This document shows, in pieces, positions 45,201-53,685 of a stretch of 64,000 nucleotides of DNA. The translations under genes were made by a program, and so were the position numbers. The DNA comes from Planctobacterium sp965279005 (lineage in GTDB: Bacteria; Pseudomonadota; Gammaproteobacteria; Enterobacterales; Alteromonadaceae), in the NCBI GenBank assembly GCA_965279005.1, contig CBDIHK010000018.1:57970-121969 (forward strand), given 5' to 3'. Under the pieces are notes generated by a model. The model was not told the origin of the DNA. It made no database searches and saw nothing but the letters and a program-made list of their open reading frames with translations. The first letter of the stretch is position 1. Every line of letters starts with the position of its first letter.

Positions 45201-46418
45201 CTATTGCTTGGAAAGCTTTTTGAAGATGGCGATTGAGATAGCGATGCCCAGCATCGGCACTAATGACATATAAAAGGCCTGTTGCCCACCCATATACTCA
45301 AATACCAAGCCGGTTATAACCGAACCTGTAGTACCGCCAAGGGCTGAGAAAACCACGATTAATCCCGTCATGGCAGCTTGTTTGCCTTTTTCTACTGATG
45401 ACAGCATCACTGAATTGATGATGGGATAAATGGGCGCCATAAACAGGCCAATTAGCGGTAGCAAGTAGGCTGCCAGCGGCGCTTGCAGTACCGTGGTTAT
45501 ACCTGGCTCAGCCGGCGTATTGGACATGGGTAAGGTGACCAAAATCAAGGCAGCCATAAAGGCTAGGCAAATATTCAGGAATAAAAACCAGTTTACATAT
45601 CGCAGGATTTGCCCGGCCAATAAACGGCCTACCGCCAAAGCACCGGCAAAGATACTGGTCAGTTGCACTGCCACGTTCACTGGTAGCTGCATGATTTCCC
45701 GGTTAAACGTTGGCAACCAAGTACCAATGCCTTGCTCGATCAGGACATATAGGAAGATTGAAATAACAAAAATCAATACCAGTGGCTTGTATGTGAGCTG
45801 CAGCATTCCAATAAATTCACTGGCTAACGCACCCTTGGCTTTGGCTTTTTCATTTTTTACCGGCGAAAAATACACGGTTACCGCCGCTGCTAGGGTAATT
45901 GCCGATAGTAAATAATAAACTTGCAACCAGTCCTGGGATTCGGGTTGTGCCGGATCGATGAAAGCGCTAAATACCCAGTAGCCAGACAACATCCCCAGCA
46001 TGAAAATACCTTCAATGGTATTGAGTAGCGCCGAGTGGGAGCGGGCATCGTCACTGAGCTGCCCGACCACGGTATACACAGTGACTTTGACAAACGCGAA
46101 GGCACTGCCGATACAGGCAAATAATAATTTAATCGCCCAAAATTCAGCCAGCATAGGAGTCAACAGGCAGACAGCAGTGACCAGCATCAAAGCAGAAATT
46201 AGTGCCAATTTGTAACCGATCCGCGGAATATATGACGCCACAAAAAAGGACACTATGGCAATGGATAGATCCTTAAAGCCTTCCAGGGTACTGGCGTCGG
46301 GTTTGCTAATGCCAAAACTGTTAATCGATTGCAGGATAACGGTACCAACACTGTTTAGCAGTATTGCAAATACAAAATAGCACGCCGAAATTGCAGCGAT
46401 TGTCATTAATCTTGGCAT
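45201..46418 (-). CDS. MFS transporter, probable trehalose permease
   Basis: 405 residues with 12 hydrophobic segments and intracellular loops of MFS type (FFVASYIPRIGYKLALISAL, and the second-half LPTFNREIMQ...AVGRLLAGQIL). The substrate is inferred from the operon: trehalase follows after 24 bases and a LacI-type operator lies 60 bp upstream of the start. It would carry trehalose from periplasm to cytosol after entry through the adjacent TonB receptor. Confidence 0.88.
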   Translation of the reverse strand: MPRLMTIAAISACYFVFAILLNSVGTVILQSINSFGISKPDASTLEGFKDLSIAIVSFFVASYIPRIGYKLALISALMLVTAVCLLTPMLAEFWAIKLLFACIGSAFAFVKVTVYTVVGQLSDDARSHSALLNTIEGIFMLGMLSGYWVFSAFIDPAQPESQDWLQVYYLLSAITLAAAVTVYFSPVKNEKAKAKGALASEFIGMLQLTYKPLVLIFVISIFLYVLIEQGIGTWLPTFNREIMQLPVNVAVQLTSIFAGALAVGRLLAGQILRYVNWFLFLNICLAFMAALILVTLPMSNTPAEPGITTVLQAPLAAYLLPLIGLFMAPIYPIINSVMLSSVEKGKQAAMTGLIVVFSALGGTTGSVITGLVFEYMGGQQAFYMSLVPMLGIAISIAIFKKLSKQ

Positions 46419-46477
46419 AGGCTGATTGCCCCGGTTCGTTTATAGCTTTTTGCAGTATAGCCAGAATATTATTTCAA

Positions 46478-46491
46478 TGCAATCGATTGCA
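46478..46491. promoter_or_regulatory. LacI-type operator upstream of the permease-trehalase operon
   Basis: TGCAATCGATTGCA is a perfect 14-bp palindrome with the CG centre typical of LacI/GalR operators, about 60 bp from the permease start. The same motif appears in front of the TonB receptor. It is expected to be bound by the LacI-family protein encoded next to it. Confidence 0.85.
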
Positions 46492-46548
46492 ATTGTTATT
46501 CATTTGTTAATTTTGAGTGTTACCCTAATTTTTGCTTGGGAAATTAGT

Positions 46549-47550
46549 TCAGGCCGTACTTTGGCTGGATCCGCGAACCACTAAATAGGTGTCTAGGCTT
46601 TGGGACTGCGGCGTATCACCATTAATGAGTGCCATTAAGGTTTGCACCAGCAACTTGCCGCCCGCTTTAGTATCTTGGCGCACTGTGGTTAGGCTAGGGT
46701 GGCTAAATGCCGCTACTTCAATATCGTCGTAGCCAACAATAGCCACTTGCTGCGGTACTTGTAGGCCATGTTCATTTAACGCTTTCATCATCCCCAGGGC
46801 AATGGTGTCACAGGCCGCTACTATGCCATCGTAGTGGAAGGCGTTGTTTTGCAAGAGCTCTAAGGTGATCCGGTAAGCCTCGGCATAGCTGAAATGCACA
46901 TCCAAGTGGTGGCTGTAGTGCAGGCCTACAGTGCGCAGTGCGTCTTTATAGCCGGCAAAGCGCAACCCGGTCTCGTAGGAGACATGCCCGGCAAACGCTA
47001 TGTTTTTGCATCCTTGCTCCAATAGGTGCTTGGTTGCCAATAAGCCGCCTTGTTGGTTGTTTGTGCCTACGGTTAAATAGCGTTTTTCCTGATCTATTTC
47101 GCCCCAGGTCACCATGGCGGCACCCTTGTAATCCGACTGGTAAAAGTCGTTTTTATCGCCCTGGCCAAACACGATAATGCCATCAACACGTTTGCTATCA
47201 TAAAGTTGCTTTAGGCTTTGTTTATCTGAATTGGGAACCAGCAGCATGTCGTAGCCCAAGAGTTTCAGCTCGTCTGCCACCACACCTAGCAAGCTTAGGA
47301 TAAAGGGATCCGAGGTTGACTGGTCACTGTCTGAGTCGATCATCAGGGTAACAGCCACGGTATTGGTGCGTTTAAGGCGCAAGTTGCGGGCGGTGGTATT
47401 AACGGTGAAATTGAGCTCGGCAGCAATCTTGCGTATCTTTTGCTTGGTCTTTTCGCTTACCAATGGGCTGTCATTCAACGCCCGGGAAACGGTTGATTCA
47501 GATACACCAGCCACTTGGGCAATATCGGTTAGGGTTTTGTTTTGCGCCAT
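46549..47550 (-). CDS. LacI-family transcriptional repressor (trehalose locus)
   Basis: 333 residues from ATG 47550 (in-frame ATG 13 codons upstream is less likely). DNA-binding domain: LTDIAQVAGVSESTVSRALND with the hinge helix NTTARNLRLKRTNTVAV. Ligand domain of periplasmic-binding type (GIIVFGQGDKND, GHVSYETGLRFAGY, AIVGYDDIEVAAFSHPSLTTVRQD). The operators TGCAATCGNTTGCA near the two neighbouring transcription units fit its recognition helix class. Trehalose or a phosphorylated derivative is the probable inducer (inference from context). Confidence 0.92.
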   Translation of the reverse strand: MAQNKTLTDIAQVAGVSESTVSRALNDSPLVSEKTKQKIRKIAAELNFTVNTTARNLRLKRTNTVAVTLMIDSDSDQSTSDPFILSLLGVVADELKLLGYDMLLVPNSDKQSLKQLYDSKRVDGIIVFGQGDKNDFYQSDYKGAAMVTWGEIDQEKRYLTVGTNNQQGGLLATKHLLEQGCKNIAFAGHVSYETGLRFAGYKDALRTVGLHYSHHLDVHFSYAEAYRITLELLQNNAFHYDGIVAACDTIALGMMKALNEHGLQVPQQVAIVGYDDIEVAAFSHPSLTTVRQDTKAGGKLLVQTLMALINGDTPQSQSLDTYLVVRGSSQSTA

Positions 47551-47798
47551 AATTTCCGCTTTATTTACCACTTTTCTTATGTCAAACAACAGCTTGCCAC
47601 GTTGGAGTATTTCATGGCAATGAGATTTGCCGTTTAGTATGAGCCTAATGAACTACGCTGCACAGATTCAACACGCTTTAGTTAAAATTATCCAGCACCC
47701 CAAAATTTGCCTTGTCAGGAAATAGCGCCTGCCAATTGGTATTTTCCAATACAAGAACAGTCGACAACTGCTCTCATCGTACCTGATAAAAAAGTTTT

Positions 47799-47832
47799 TG
47801 CAATCGTTTGCATTATTTTGCAATCGATTGTA
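47799..47832 (+). promoter_or_regulatory. Twin LacI-type operators over the TonB-receptor promoter
   Basis: TGCAATCGTTTGCA (47799-47812) and TGCAATCGATTGTA (47819-47832) are 20 bp apart, two helical turns. A possible promoter TTGCAT (47809-47814) and TATATT (47831-47836), 16 bp spacing, lies over and between them, so bound repressor would block polymerase. The receptor gene starts 62 bp downstream. Confidence 0.82.
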
Positions 47833-47893
47833 TATTCACTTCGCATTAACAAACTGCTCACTTCAACATAACATTGGTAGGAAAGGTTACGAT

Positions 47894-50194
47894 ATGAATA
47901 CACAGACCCCAGCACATCCTTTCAGCAAAGGCCGTTTAACCCTTGCCGTTACCGCGGCGTTGGTTTTTGGCGGCCAGGTAATAGCCCAAGAAAACAACGA
48001 GGCGCCTGATGCAGAAAAACCAGCAAAGGACTTTTTTGAACAAATCGTTGTGACAGGTACCGCGTCTGGTAAATCCATGCGCAAAGTTGATGCCAGCTAC
48101 GCTTCTACTTCATTAAGTGCAGAAGACATGAAAAAGCTAGCACCTAAGAGTACGGCTGACCTATTCAAAGCGGTGCCAGGGGTTTGGGCTGAAAGCTCGG
48201 GCGGTGTTTCAGGCGCCAATGTTTTTGTACGCGGTTTCCCTGGTGGTGGTGACGCGCCGTTCCTAACTGTACAATTGCAAGGTGTTCCTGTATTCCAGCC
48301 CCCGACGCTGTCTTTCTTAGAAAACTCGACCCTGTTTAGGGTTGATGAAACTGTTTCTTTTATGGATGCACTGCGCGGTGGGCCAAATTCGGTGGTATCC
48401 AACGGCCAGCCAGGCCTTACTACTAACTTTATGTTGAAAGAAGGCAGTGATGATACTGAAGGGCTGATCAAATACACCACTTCAGACTATGATTTGCAGC
48501 GGCTAGATGGTGTGCTTAGCGGCAGTTTGGCTGACGACCTGTATTACATGGTGGGTGGTTACGTGCAGCAGAGCTCTGGTATCAGGGATGCGGGTTTTAA
48601 CTCTGAAAAAGGCCACCAATTCACTATTAATATCACTAAAGAACTCGATAACGGTAAACTTAACCTGTTTAGCCGTATTACTGATGATCACGGTGCTTGG
48701 TATTTGCCAACGCCTAGGGTGCCAGGGGTGGACAATGGCTTTACCCAGTTAGGTACGCTGAACCGGCAAGCTACTATTCAGTACGGCCCGGATAATACTA
48801 GCAAAAGCTTTGACTTTGGCGATGGCCGTGGTTGGGACGGCAGTATTTCTGGTGGTTCACTCAACCTTGAGTTTAGTGACGGCTGGTCGTTGGTTGACCG
48901 CTTTGCCTATACCAGTGGCGATGCCAACACCTTGGGCTTAGTACCCAACGGTGGTGCCGTTGCTTTATCCACCGTCGCTGACAACGGCAGTAGTGCCACG
49001 GGCGCAGTAACGGGGGAAACATATTCCGGTGACACCTTAGTGCAGCAAATTGGGCGTTGGGTGGTACTCAAAGAGATCGAAGCCTTTACCAATGATCTGG
49101 CCTTGACCAAAGAAGCTGATAAATTCCAGGCTACTATCGGCCTTTACACCTCTGATTATAGCGCCAATGACTGGTGGGCACTGGGCAACCATGCCTACCA
49201 CGTAATAGCCCAAGGTGGTGAAAGCTTGACCGGTATTGACTGCAATGACAACCAGGATAGCTGTGGTTGGAACTACGATATTAACAGTGCGGGTGACGGC
49301 AAGACCCAAGCATTATATGGCGCCTTGGAATACCGCTTTACCGATAAGTTAAGCGCAGATATTGGCCTGCGCCGTGAAAACCATGAGATTGAATACACGG
49401 TTGACGAAGGCCTGGACGGCGTGATCACCAAGGCAGTCCAGTACGACGAAACCGATACTGCCTGGACTTTAGGTGCAAACTACCAGTTTGAACCCAATAT
49501 GGGGATTTTCTTCCGGGCTAGCGAAGGCAGCAAAATGCCTTATTTCGATGATTTCCGCGACAACTTCACAGCCTATGAAGATGGCGGTAACCTAATCCAG
49601 GAAGTTACCCAATATGAGCTTGGCTTTAAATTGGCGCGTAGTAACTATAACGTCTACGCCACCGGATTTTTCTCCGAAGCTGATGATGTGTCAGTACCAC
49701 AGCCAGGAGGCACCGTCACCAGCAACGTGAACGAAGCCTACGGTGTAGAGTTGGATGCTGCCTATTACAATGATTCAGGTTTCTCCATCAGTTTAAACGC
49801 GACTATCCAAGAGACCGAAATTACTGAAAGTATCAATCCAGACCTAGTAGGTAACGAGGCCAAGCGCCAGCCGGGTTGGCAGCTGCGTTTAACCCCGAAC
49901 TACGAGTTTGAGATAGGGGGCTTGGTGGCCAATGCCTATGGTACTTTGGTTGCGGTTGATGACCGTTTCGGCAACGATGAAAACAACAGCGAGCAAGTAT
50001 TGGAAGGTTATGAAAAACTCGACCTAGGTTTGGTATTGATGACAGACGAAGGCTTGAAGTTTGAACTGGCGATGCAAAACGTCACCGATGCAGATGGCTT
50101 GACCGAGGGCGATCCGCGCAATGCCACCTCATCCAATGCCCGTTATATTATGCCGCGCACAGCTACCTTTAGCATTAGCTACGAGTTCTATTAA
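47894..50194 (+). CDS. TonB-dependent receptor, probable trehalose/maltooligosaccharide uptake
   Basis: Start at ATG 47894 (AGGAAAGG upstream); earlier in-frame starts cover the operators. 766 residues. Signal peptide (LTLAVTAALVFGGQVIA), TonB-box-like region (EQIVVTGTASGKSM), plug domain (APKSTADLFKAVPGVWAE, NVFVRGFPGGGD) and a 22-strand barrel ending in ATFSISYEFY with terminal aromatic. No N-terminal extension. Uptake of trehalose through the outer membrane is inferred from the shared operators with the permease-trehalase operon. Confidence 0.92.
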   Translation: MNTQTPAHPFSKGRLTLAVTAALVFGGQVIAQENNEAPDAEKPAKDFFEQIVVTGTASGKSMRKVDASYASTSLSAEDMKKLAPKSTADLFKAVPGVWAESSGGVSGANVFVRGFPGGGDAPFLTVQLQGVPVFQPPTLSFLENSTLFRVDETVSFMDALRGGPNSVVSNGQPGLTTNFMLKEGSDDTEGLIKYTTSDYDLQRLDGVLSGSLADDLYYMVGGYVQQSSGIRDAGFNSEKGHQFTINITKELDNGKLNLFSRITDDHGAWYLPTPRVPGVDNGFTQLGTLNRQATIQYGPDNTSKSFDFGDGRGWDGSISGGSLNLEFSDGWSLVDRFAYTSGDANTLGLVPNGGAVALSTVADNGSSATGAVTGETYSGDTLVQQIGRWVVLKEIEAFTNDLALTKEADKFQATIGLYTSDYSANDWWALGNHAYHVIAQGGESLTGIDCNDNQDSCGWNYDINSAGDGKTQALYGALEYRFTDKLSADIGLRRENHEIEYTVDEGLDGVITKAVQYDETDTAWTLGANYQFEPNMGIFFRASEGSKMPYFDDFRDNFTAYEDGGNLIQEVTQYELGFKLARSNYNVYATGFFSEADDVSVPQPGGTVTSNVNEAYGVELDAAYYNDSGFSISLNATIQETEITESINPDLVGNEAKRQPGWQLRLTPNYEFEIGGLVANAYGTLVAVDDRFGNDENNSEQVLEGYEKLDLGLVLMTDEGLKFELAMQNVTDADGLTEGDPRNATSSNARYIMPRTATFSISYEFY

Positions 50195-50229
50195 TTCCCG
50201 ATAGCGACGAGTGTTTTCCCCTGCATGTT

Positions 50230-50254
50230 TGCCCGGTTTAGCCGGGCTTTTTTG
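50230..50254 (+). terminator. Terminator after the TonB-receptor gene
   Basis: GCCCGG, five-base loop, CCGGGC, then TTTTTTG. 36 bases after the stop codon, before the convergent Na/Pi cotransporter gene. Confidence 0.88.
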
Positions 50255-50279
50255 TTTTCTAACACCTTCCGAACCGGTA

Positions 50280-51875
50280 TTAATCCCGGCCAATCCCGGC
50301 AGCAGCCAGGTGCTTGCTGCTACGGTAGATGTGTTGGCTGATCCGCTGCAGCCAGCGGTAGCTTTCCATCAAGTAGCTGGCTTGGTCTATTTCAATTTGG
50401 TCGTTCACTATCTGGTCTAGCATTTTCTGGCGGAAAGCCGGGTACTCATTGGCAAAATAGTCATGGCTCTTTTGCAGTTGGCGCAGTGGCTTTTGCCAAC
50501 GCTTGGGCGAGAATTTATTGACGAAATGTTTAATGCTCTTGCTAATTTGCAGTTGTGCCTCCTGTAGTTGCGATTGCTGGCTTGGATCCAAATTGGCTTT
50601 TGGCTTGTCTTCGATGCGTTCAATCAGGCGTTGCAAATGATCCAGTGCGTGCACAAGATCCAGCAACCTAGAGCGTTGCTGCGGATTTTCACCGTCTAAA
50701 ATGATGCCATCTATAAAGATTTGGCATTCATCTACTTCAGACTGCAACTGCATCAGTTCCAATTGTTTAGCATCCTCCAAACCGTCTAATTGTGATAGCA
50801 CAAGTTTCATTGCCCGTTCTAGCTGCTGGCATAAGGTTCGGTAGGCCAGATCCAGTGCCACGTCCGTTTGTCCTAATAAATCCTCATCTAGCTGGCCTTC
50901 GTGCATGTGTTTTGGCGACGGGAGCAGCTTTTCCATCATGGCGGCAAACTGCCTAGTGAAAGGCAGCACTAGCATTACGCCCAGCATATTGAAGGTTGTA
51001 TGGAAAGCTATTAATGCTACTTCGGCATGCGTCTCAATGGCTTGGTTGGATAGGGTTTCCCAAACCCAGATATAGGGCGTGATAATCAGTAAGGCGGTTA
51101 TGCCCGTGATCAGGTTATAGATTACGTGGGAAAAGCCTGTGCGTTTTGCTGCAGTAGATGCGCCGGTGGTCGCTAGGGCGGCGGTAACAGTGGTGCCGAT
51201 ATCCATGCCAACCACCAAGGCCGCTGCTTGCTCAAAGTGGATTAACCCTGAAAATAGCGCAGTCAGGGTAGCGGCAACACCGGCGCTCGAAGATTGGGTG
51301 ATCAAGGTAAACAAAACACCGATAAACAACACTAAAATGCGGTCAAACATTGTGGTGGCAGGCAACGACGCAAAATCAAATAGATCCTTCAACCCGCCCA
51401 TGCCGGCTTGCAGGGTCTCTATCCCCGTGAAAATGAGACCAAAACCCGCCAATGCCATCCCCAATGCCGCTAATTTGGGTTTGGCAAACAACTTGAGCAA
51501 TGCACCGACAAAAATTAACGGAAACACCAGTAAGCCTAGCTTGAGCTTGAAACCAAATAGCAAGACCAGCCAGCCGGTGATGGTGGTGCCGATATTGGCG
51601 CCAAAAATAACACCGAGTGAATGGCTAAAACTCATCAGGCCAGCCCGCACAAATCCGACAGTTGCGACTGTGACGGCACTGGAAGATTGCAAAATTGCTG
51701 TGCTCAAGGAGCCACATACCACGCCCGAAAGTGGGCTGTTAGTGTAGGCCATCAAGTTGCTGCGCATGGTTTTTCCCGCAACCTGGCGCAGCCCGTCAGT
51801 CATGATGATCATGCCTAGCAAAAACAGGCCTATGCCTCCTAATAGCTCAATCGCAAGGCGCAACATGTCATTCAT
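50280..51875 (-). CDS. Na+/phosphate cotransporter family protein with PhoU-like C-terminus
   Basis: 531 residues from the ATG at 51875; an in-frame upstream start would add 25 non-membrane residues. The two inverted repeats of the PF02690 family are visible by their QSSS motifs (TAILQSSSAVTVATVGFV about residue 60; LITQSSSAGVAATL about residue 215), with eight or so membrane helices. The last 200 residues are cytosolic helical PhoU-like (LELMQLQSEVDECQIFIDGI). Imports phosphate, or regulates it, with sodium. Monocistronic. Confidence 0.9.
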   Translation of the reverse strand: MNDMLRLAIELLGGIGLFLLGMIIMTDGLRQVAGKTMRSNLMAYTNSPLSGVVCGSLSTAILQSSSAVTVATVGFVRAGLMSFSHSLGVIFGANIGTTITGWLVLLFGFKLKLGLLVFPLIFVGALLKLFAKPKLAALGMALAGFGLIFTGIETLQAGMGGLKDLFDFASLPATTMFDRILVLFIGVLFTLITQSSSAGVAATLTALFSGLIHFEQAAALVVGMDIGTTVTAALATTGASTAAKRTGFSHVIYNLITGITALLIITPYIWVWETLSNQAIETHAEVALIAFHTTFNMLGVMLVLPFTRQFAAMMEKLLPSPKHMHEGQLDEDLLGQTDVALDLAYRTLCQQLERAMKLVLSQLDGLEDAKQLELMQLQSEVDECQIFIDGIILDGENPQQRSRLLDLVHALDHLQRLIERIEDKPKANLDPSQQSQLQEAQLQISKSIKHFVNKFSPKRWQKPLRQLQKSHDYFANEYPAFRQKMLDQIVNDQIEIDQASYLMESYRWLQRISQHIYRSSKHLAAAGIGRD

Positions 51876-52028
51876 AGGCAACAGGGGGATAGAAGTGGCG
51901 ATATGGCATACTGTAACCAGTGTTCGAGCCGGAGGCTTGACGCAGGTCAAAGTTGGTAACAGATGTTTGGCGGCTTAATGGTCTAGATATAAGACAAATT
52001 ATGTTGCTTTAGGGTAAAATGGCCAGCT

Positions 52029-52385
52029 ATGCCAAAACAAGAACTCGCGTCCCAAAACATTCCTTTGTTTTACGAACTGGTGGAACCCCATTTCCAGCGG
52101 AGCCGTCGCTTGCATTGGCAATTTGAGCGTTTAGCCAGCCACGACGTCAGCGAACACCAGCGTTTGTTGCAGGAAATTGAGCAAGCCGAACACAATGTTT
52201 GGCAGGCAATTGCCCTGGCCACGGTTGATATCAACCCGGAAATGATTTCGGTTGTCAGCAAAAAAGCACCTATGTCACTGTCAGAGCCTGACAAAAAGTG
52301 GATCTCCCAGTGCCTGCAGGAAGGGAAAATGCCCTTGATGGACGATGATCAAACCACACCTATCCGGTTTATGGAGTCCCGCTAA
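52029..52385 (+). CDS. Small helical cytosolic protein of unknown function
   Basis: 118 residues, highly helical (EHQRLLQEIEQAEHNVWQAIALA), acidic and hydrophilic. No signature recognised. Monocistronic; weak ribosome binding site before ATG. The protein-like composition and wobble codon use support it as real. Confidence 0.6.
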   Translation: MPKQELASQNIPLFYELVEPHFQRSRRLHWQFERLASHDVSEHQRLLQEIEQAEHNVWQAIALATVDINPEMISVVSKKAPMSLSEPDKKWISQCLQEGKMPLMDDDQTTPIRFMESR

Positions 52386-52474
52386 CACGGGCCCGCAATG
52401 GCATCTCAGCACTTTAAATAAAAACAAGTTCACTTCCGGCGGGCTATTGTGGCAACATAATTTTAAATAAGCTG

Positions 52475-52500
52475 ATACCGATTCCATTAAGTATTTGCAT
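52475..52500. repeat. Single MITE end
   Basis: GATACCGATTCCATTAAG TATTTG is about 75% identical to the left end of the 262-bp MITE (TAATACCGATCCCATTGAG CATTTG). No matching inverted partner lies downstream up to 54 kb, so it is a solo end or a relic. Confidence 0.6.
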
Positions 52501-52551
52501 AGATTCAACCTACAGGCCATAGGCCGCTCCCAGGAGCCTTATCGAAAGCAA

Positions 52552-53028
52552 ATGGAAAATCCAGAGCCACCGCCAACTCATCCGGCGCCAATGCCTGTTG
52601 GGATCACTAGTAAAACCAAGGTTGTCAGGGACACCTTGGTGTTCCAAATAAAACTCGCCTGCGACGGGATCAGGGACATATTTTTGAGTCCAATTTCAAT
52701 AGTTGCCGCCATCACAGGGATCATCTTTTACCCCTCAAAACCAGACTATTTCCTAAGGAAATTGATGGTGTTTGGTTACAAAACCGATCGCTGGCTTAAC
52801 CTGTTTGGAGCCTATGGGCATCATCCCGGCGCTAGACAGACAACCTCAGATACCTATGTGGATAAAGTGGAAGAAATGTTGATCAAGGATTATCGGGAAG
52901 GGGGGCTGTCTAGGGTGGTTAAAAATGGCACTGACAAACTGGTGGCAACAGCACAACATGAAGTGCAGGTAGTGAAATCAGCTATGAATAAATCCAAAAG
53001 TCCAAATAAAGGAGAAGACAGTCAATAG
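52552..53028 (+). CDS. Hypothetical protein with membrane-proximal hydrophobic segment
   Basis: Start set at ATG 52552 (MENPEPPPTHPAPMP); an upstream start would lie by the MITE end. 158 residues: Pro-rich N-terminus, one membrane span (IVAAITGIIFYP region), then a charged C-terminal half (YVDKVEEMLIKDYREGG). No family recognised. Confidence 0.6.
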   Translation: MENPEPPPTHPAPMPVGITSKTKVVRDTLVFQIKLACDGIRDIFLSPISIVAAITGIIFYPSKPDYFLRKLMVFGYKTDRWLNLFGAYGHHPGARQTTSDTYVDKVEEMLIKDYREGGLSRVVKNGTDKLVATAQHEVQVVKSAMNKSKSPNKGEDSQ

Positions 53029-53228
53029 CGACTCTGGAAGGGGAGTTAGCTAATAGCAACTGCCAAAACTCATACAACATAGCAATGCCACTGCAGTTTA
53101 GGTTAATACCATGGAGGCTAATCGAGATGTGCTTTAGCGGTCTTCGGCAAACTTGCGTGACCTCAAAAAGCCCGGAAAATTATGTCGAAGCGTTAGGAGC
53201 AACCAAGCTGCAGAGCAGCTTATCTTGA

Positions 53229-53471
53229 TTACGCTGCCCGACTGCCATTTTGCTCTAGCTTCTGTTCTAACTTAGCAACAAATAACTTATCTTCAGGCGC
53301 CATCGCTTCCCGCAAGTGGGATTGGATATATTTTTGGTTAAATTCTGTATTGATGATCCACGTTTTATCCAGACAGTGGTAACTGGAAATGTATGAACGG
53401 ATACGCTTGAACAACTCAGAATAATCCTTTTTCGGGTTGTTCAAATCATAACTAACTACATATGACGACAT
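53229..53471 (-). CDS. SinR/Cas2-like ferredoxin-fold protein
   Basis: Start at ATG 53471 (AAGGTAG upstream), 80 residues. The pattern SSYVVSYDLNNPKKDYSELFKRIRSY then HCLDKTWIINTEFNQKYIQSHLREAM and DKLFVAKLEQ follows the SinR-like/Cas2-related ferredoxin fold (YxVSYDL start, STW-like strand). No CRISPR array or cas gene is nearby, so it is one of the stand-alone relatives with unknown, possibly RNase- or toxin-related role. Confidence 0.7.
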   Translation of the reverse strand: MSSYVVSYDLNNPKKDYSELFKRIRSYISSYHCLDKTWIINTEFNQKYIQSHLREAMAPEDKLFVAKLEQKLEQNGSRAA

Positions 53472-53685
53472 TTGAACTACCTTATGTATACCTATGAGGT
53501 AATAAATATACTCGTTTTCCGAAAATTGCAATAATAATTTAATGATTGAATGTAAAACTGGGTTAGAAAACTGCTCGGCGTGTATTTGGATAGCTGTTTG
53601 ATGTGGATCAAGCCGGTGCTTGTCTTATTCCAGTACAAATGCCCTTGCAGTAATTATAAGGGTCTTTAACCCGTAGCAAGAGGCA

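Noticed and set aside
51139..51747. 202-codon plus-strand open frame inside the Na/Pi cotransporter gene
   Set aside because: It lies antisense to the QSSS-motif transporter and has no membrane or domain pattern of its own.
53229..53471. Evidence for a CRISPR-Cas locus
   Set aside because: The gene is only Cas2-like in fold; there is no repeat array or other cas gene.
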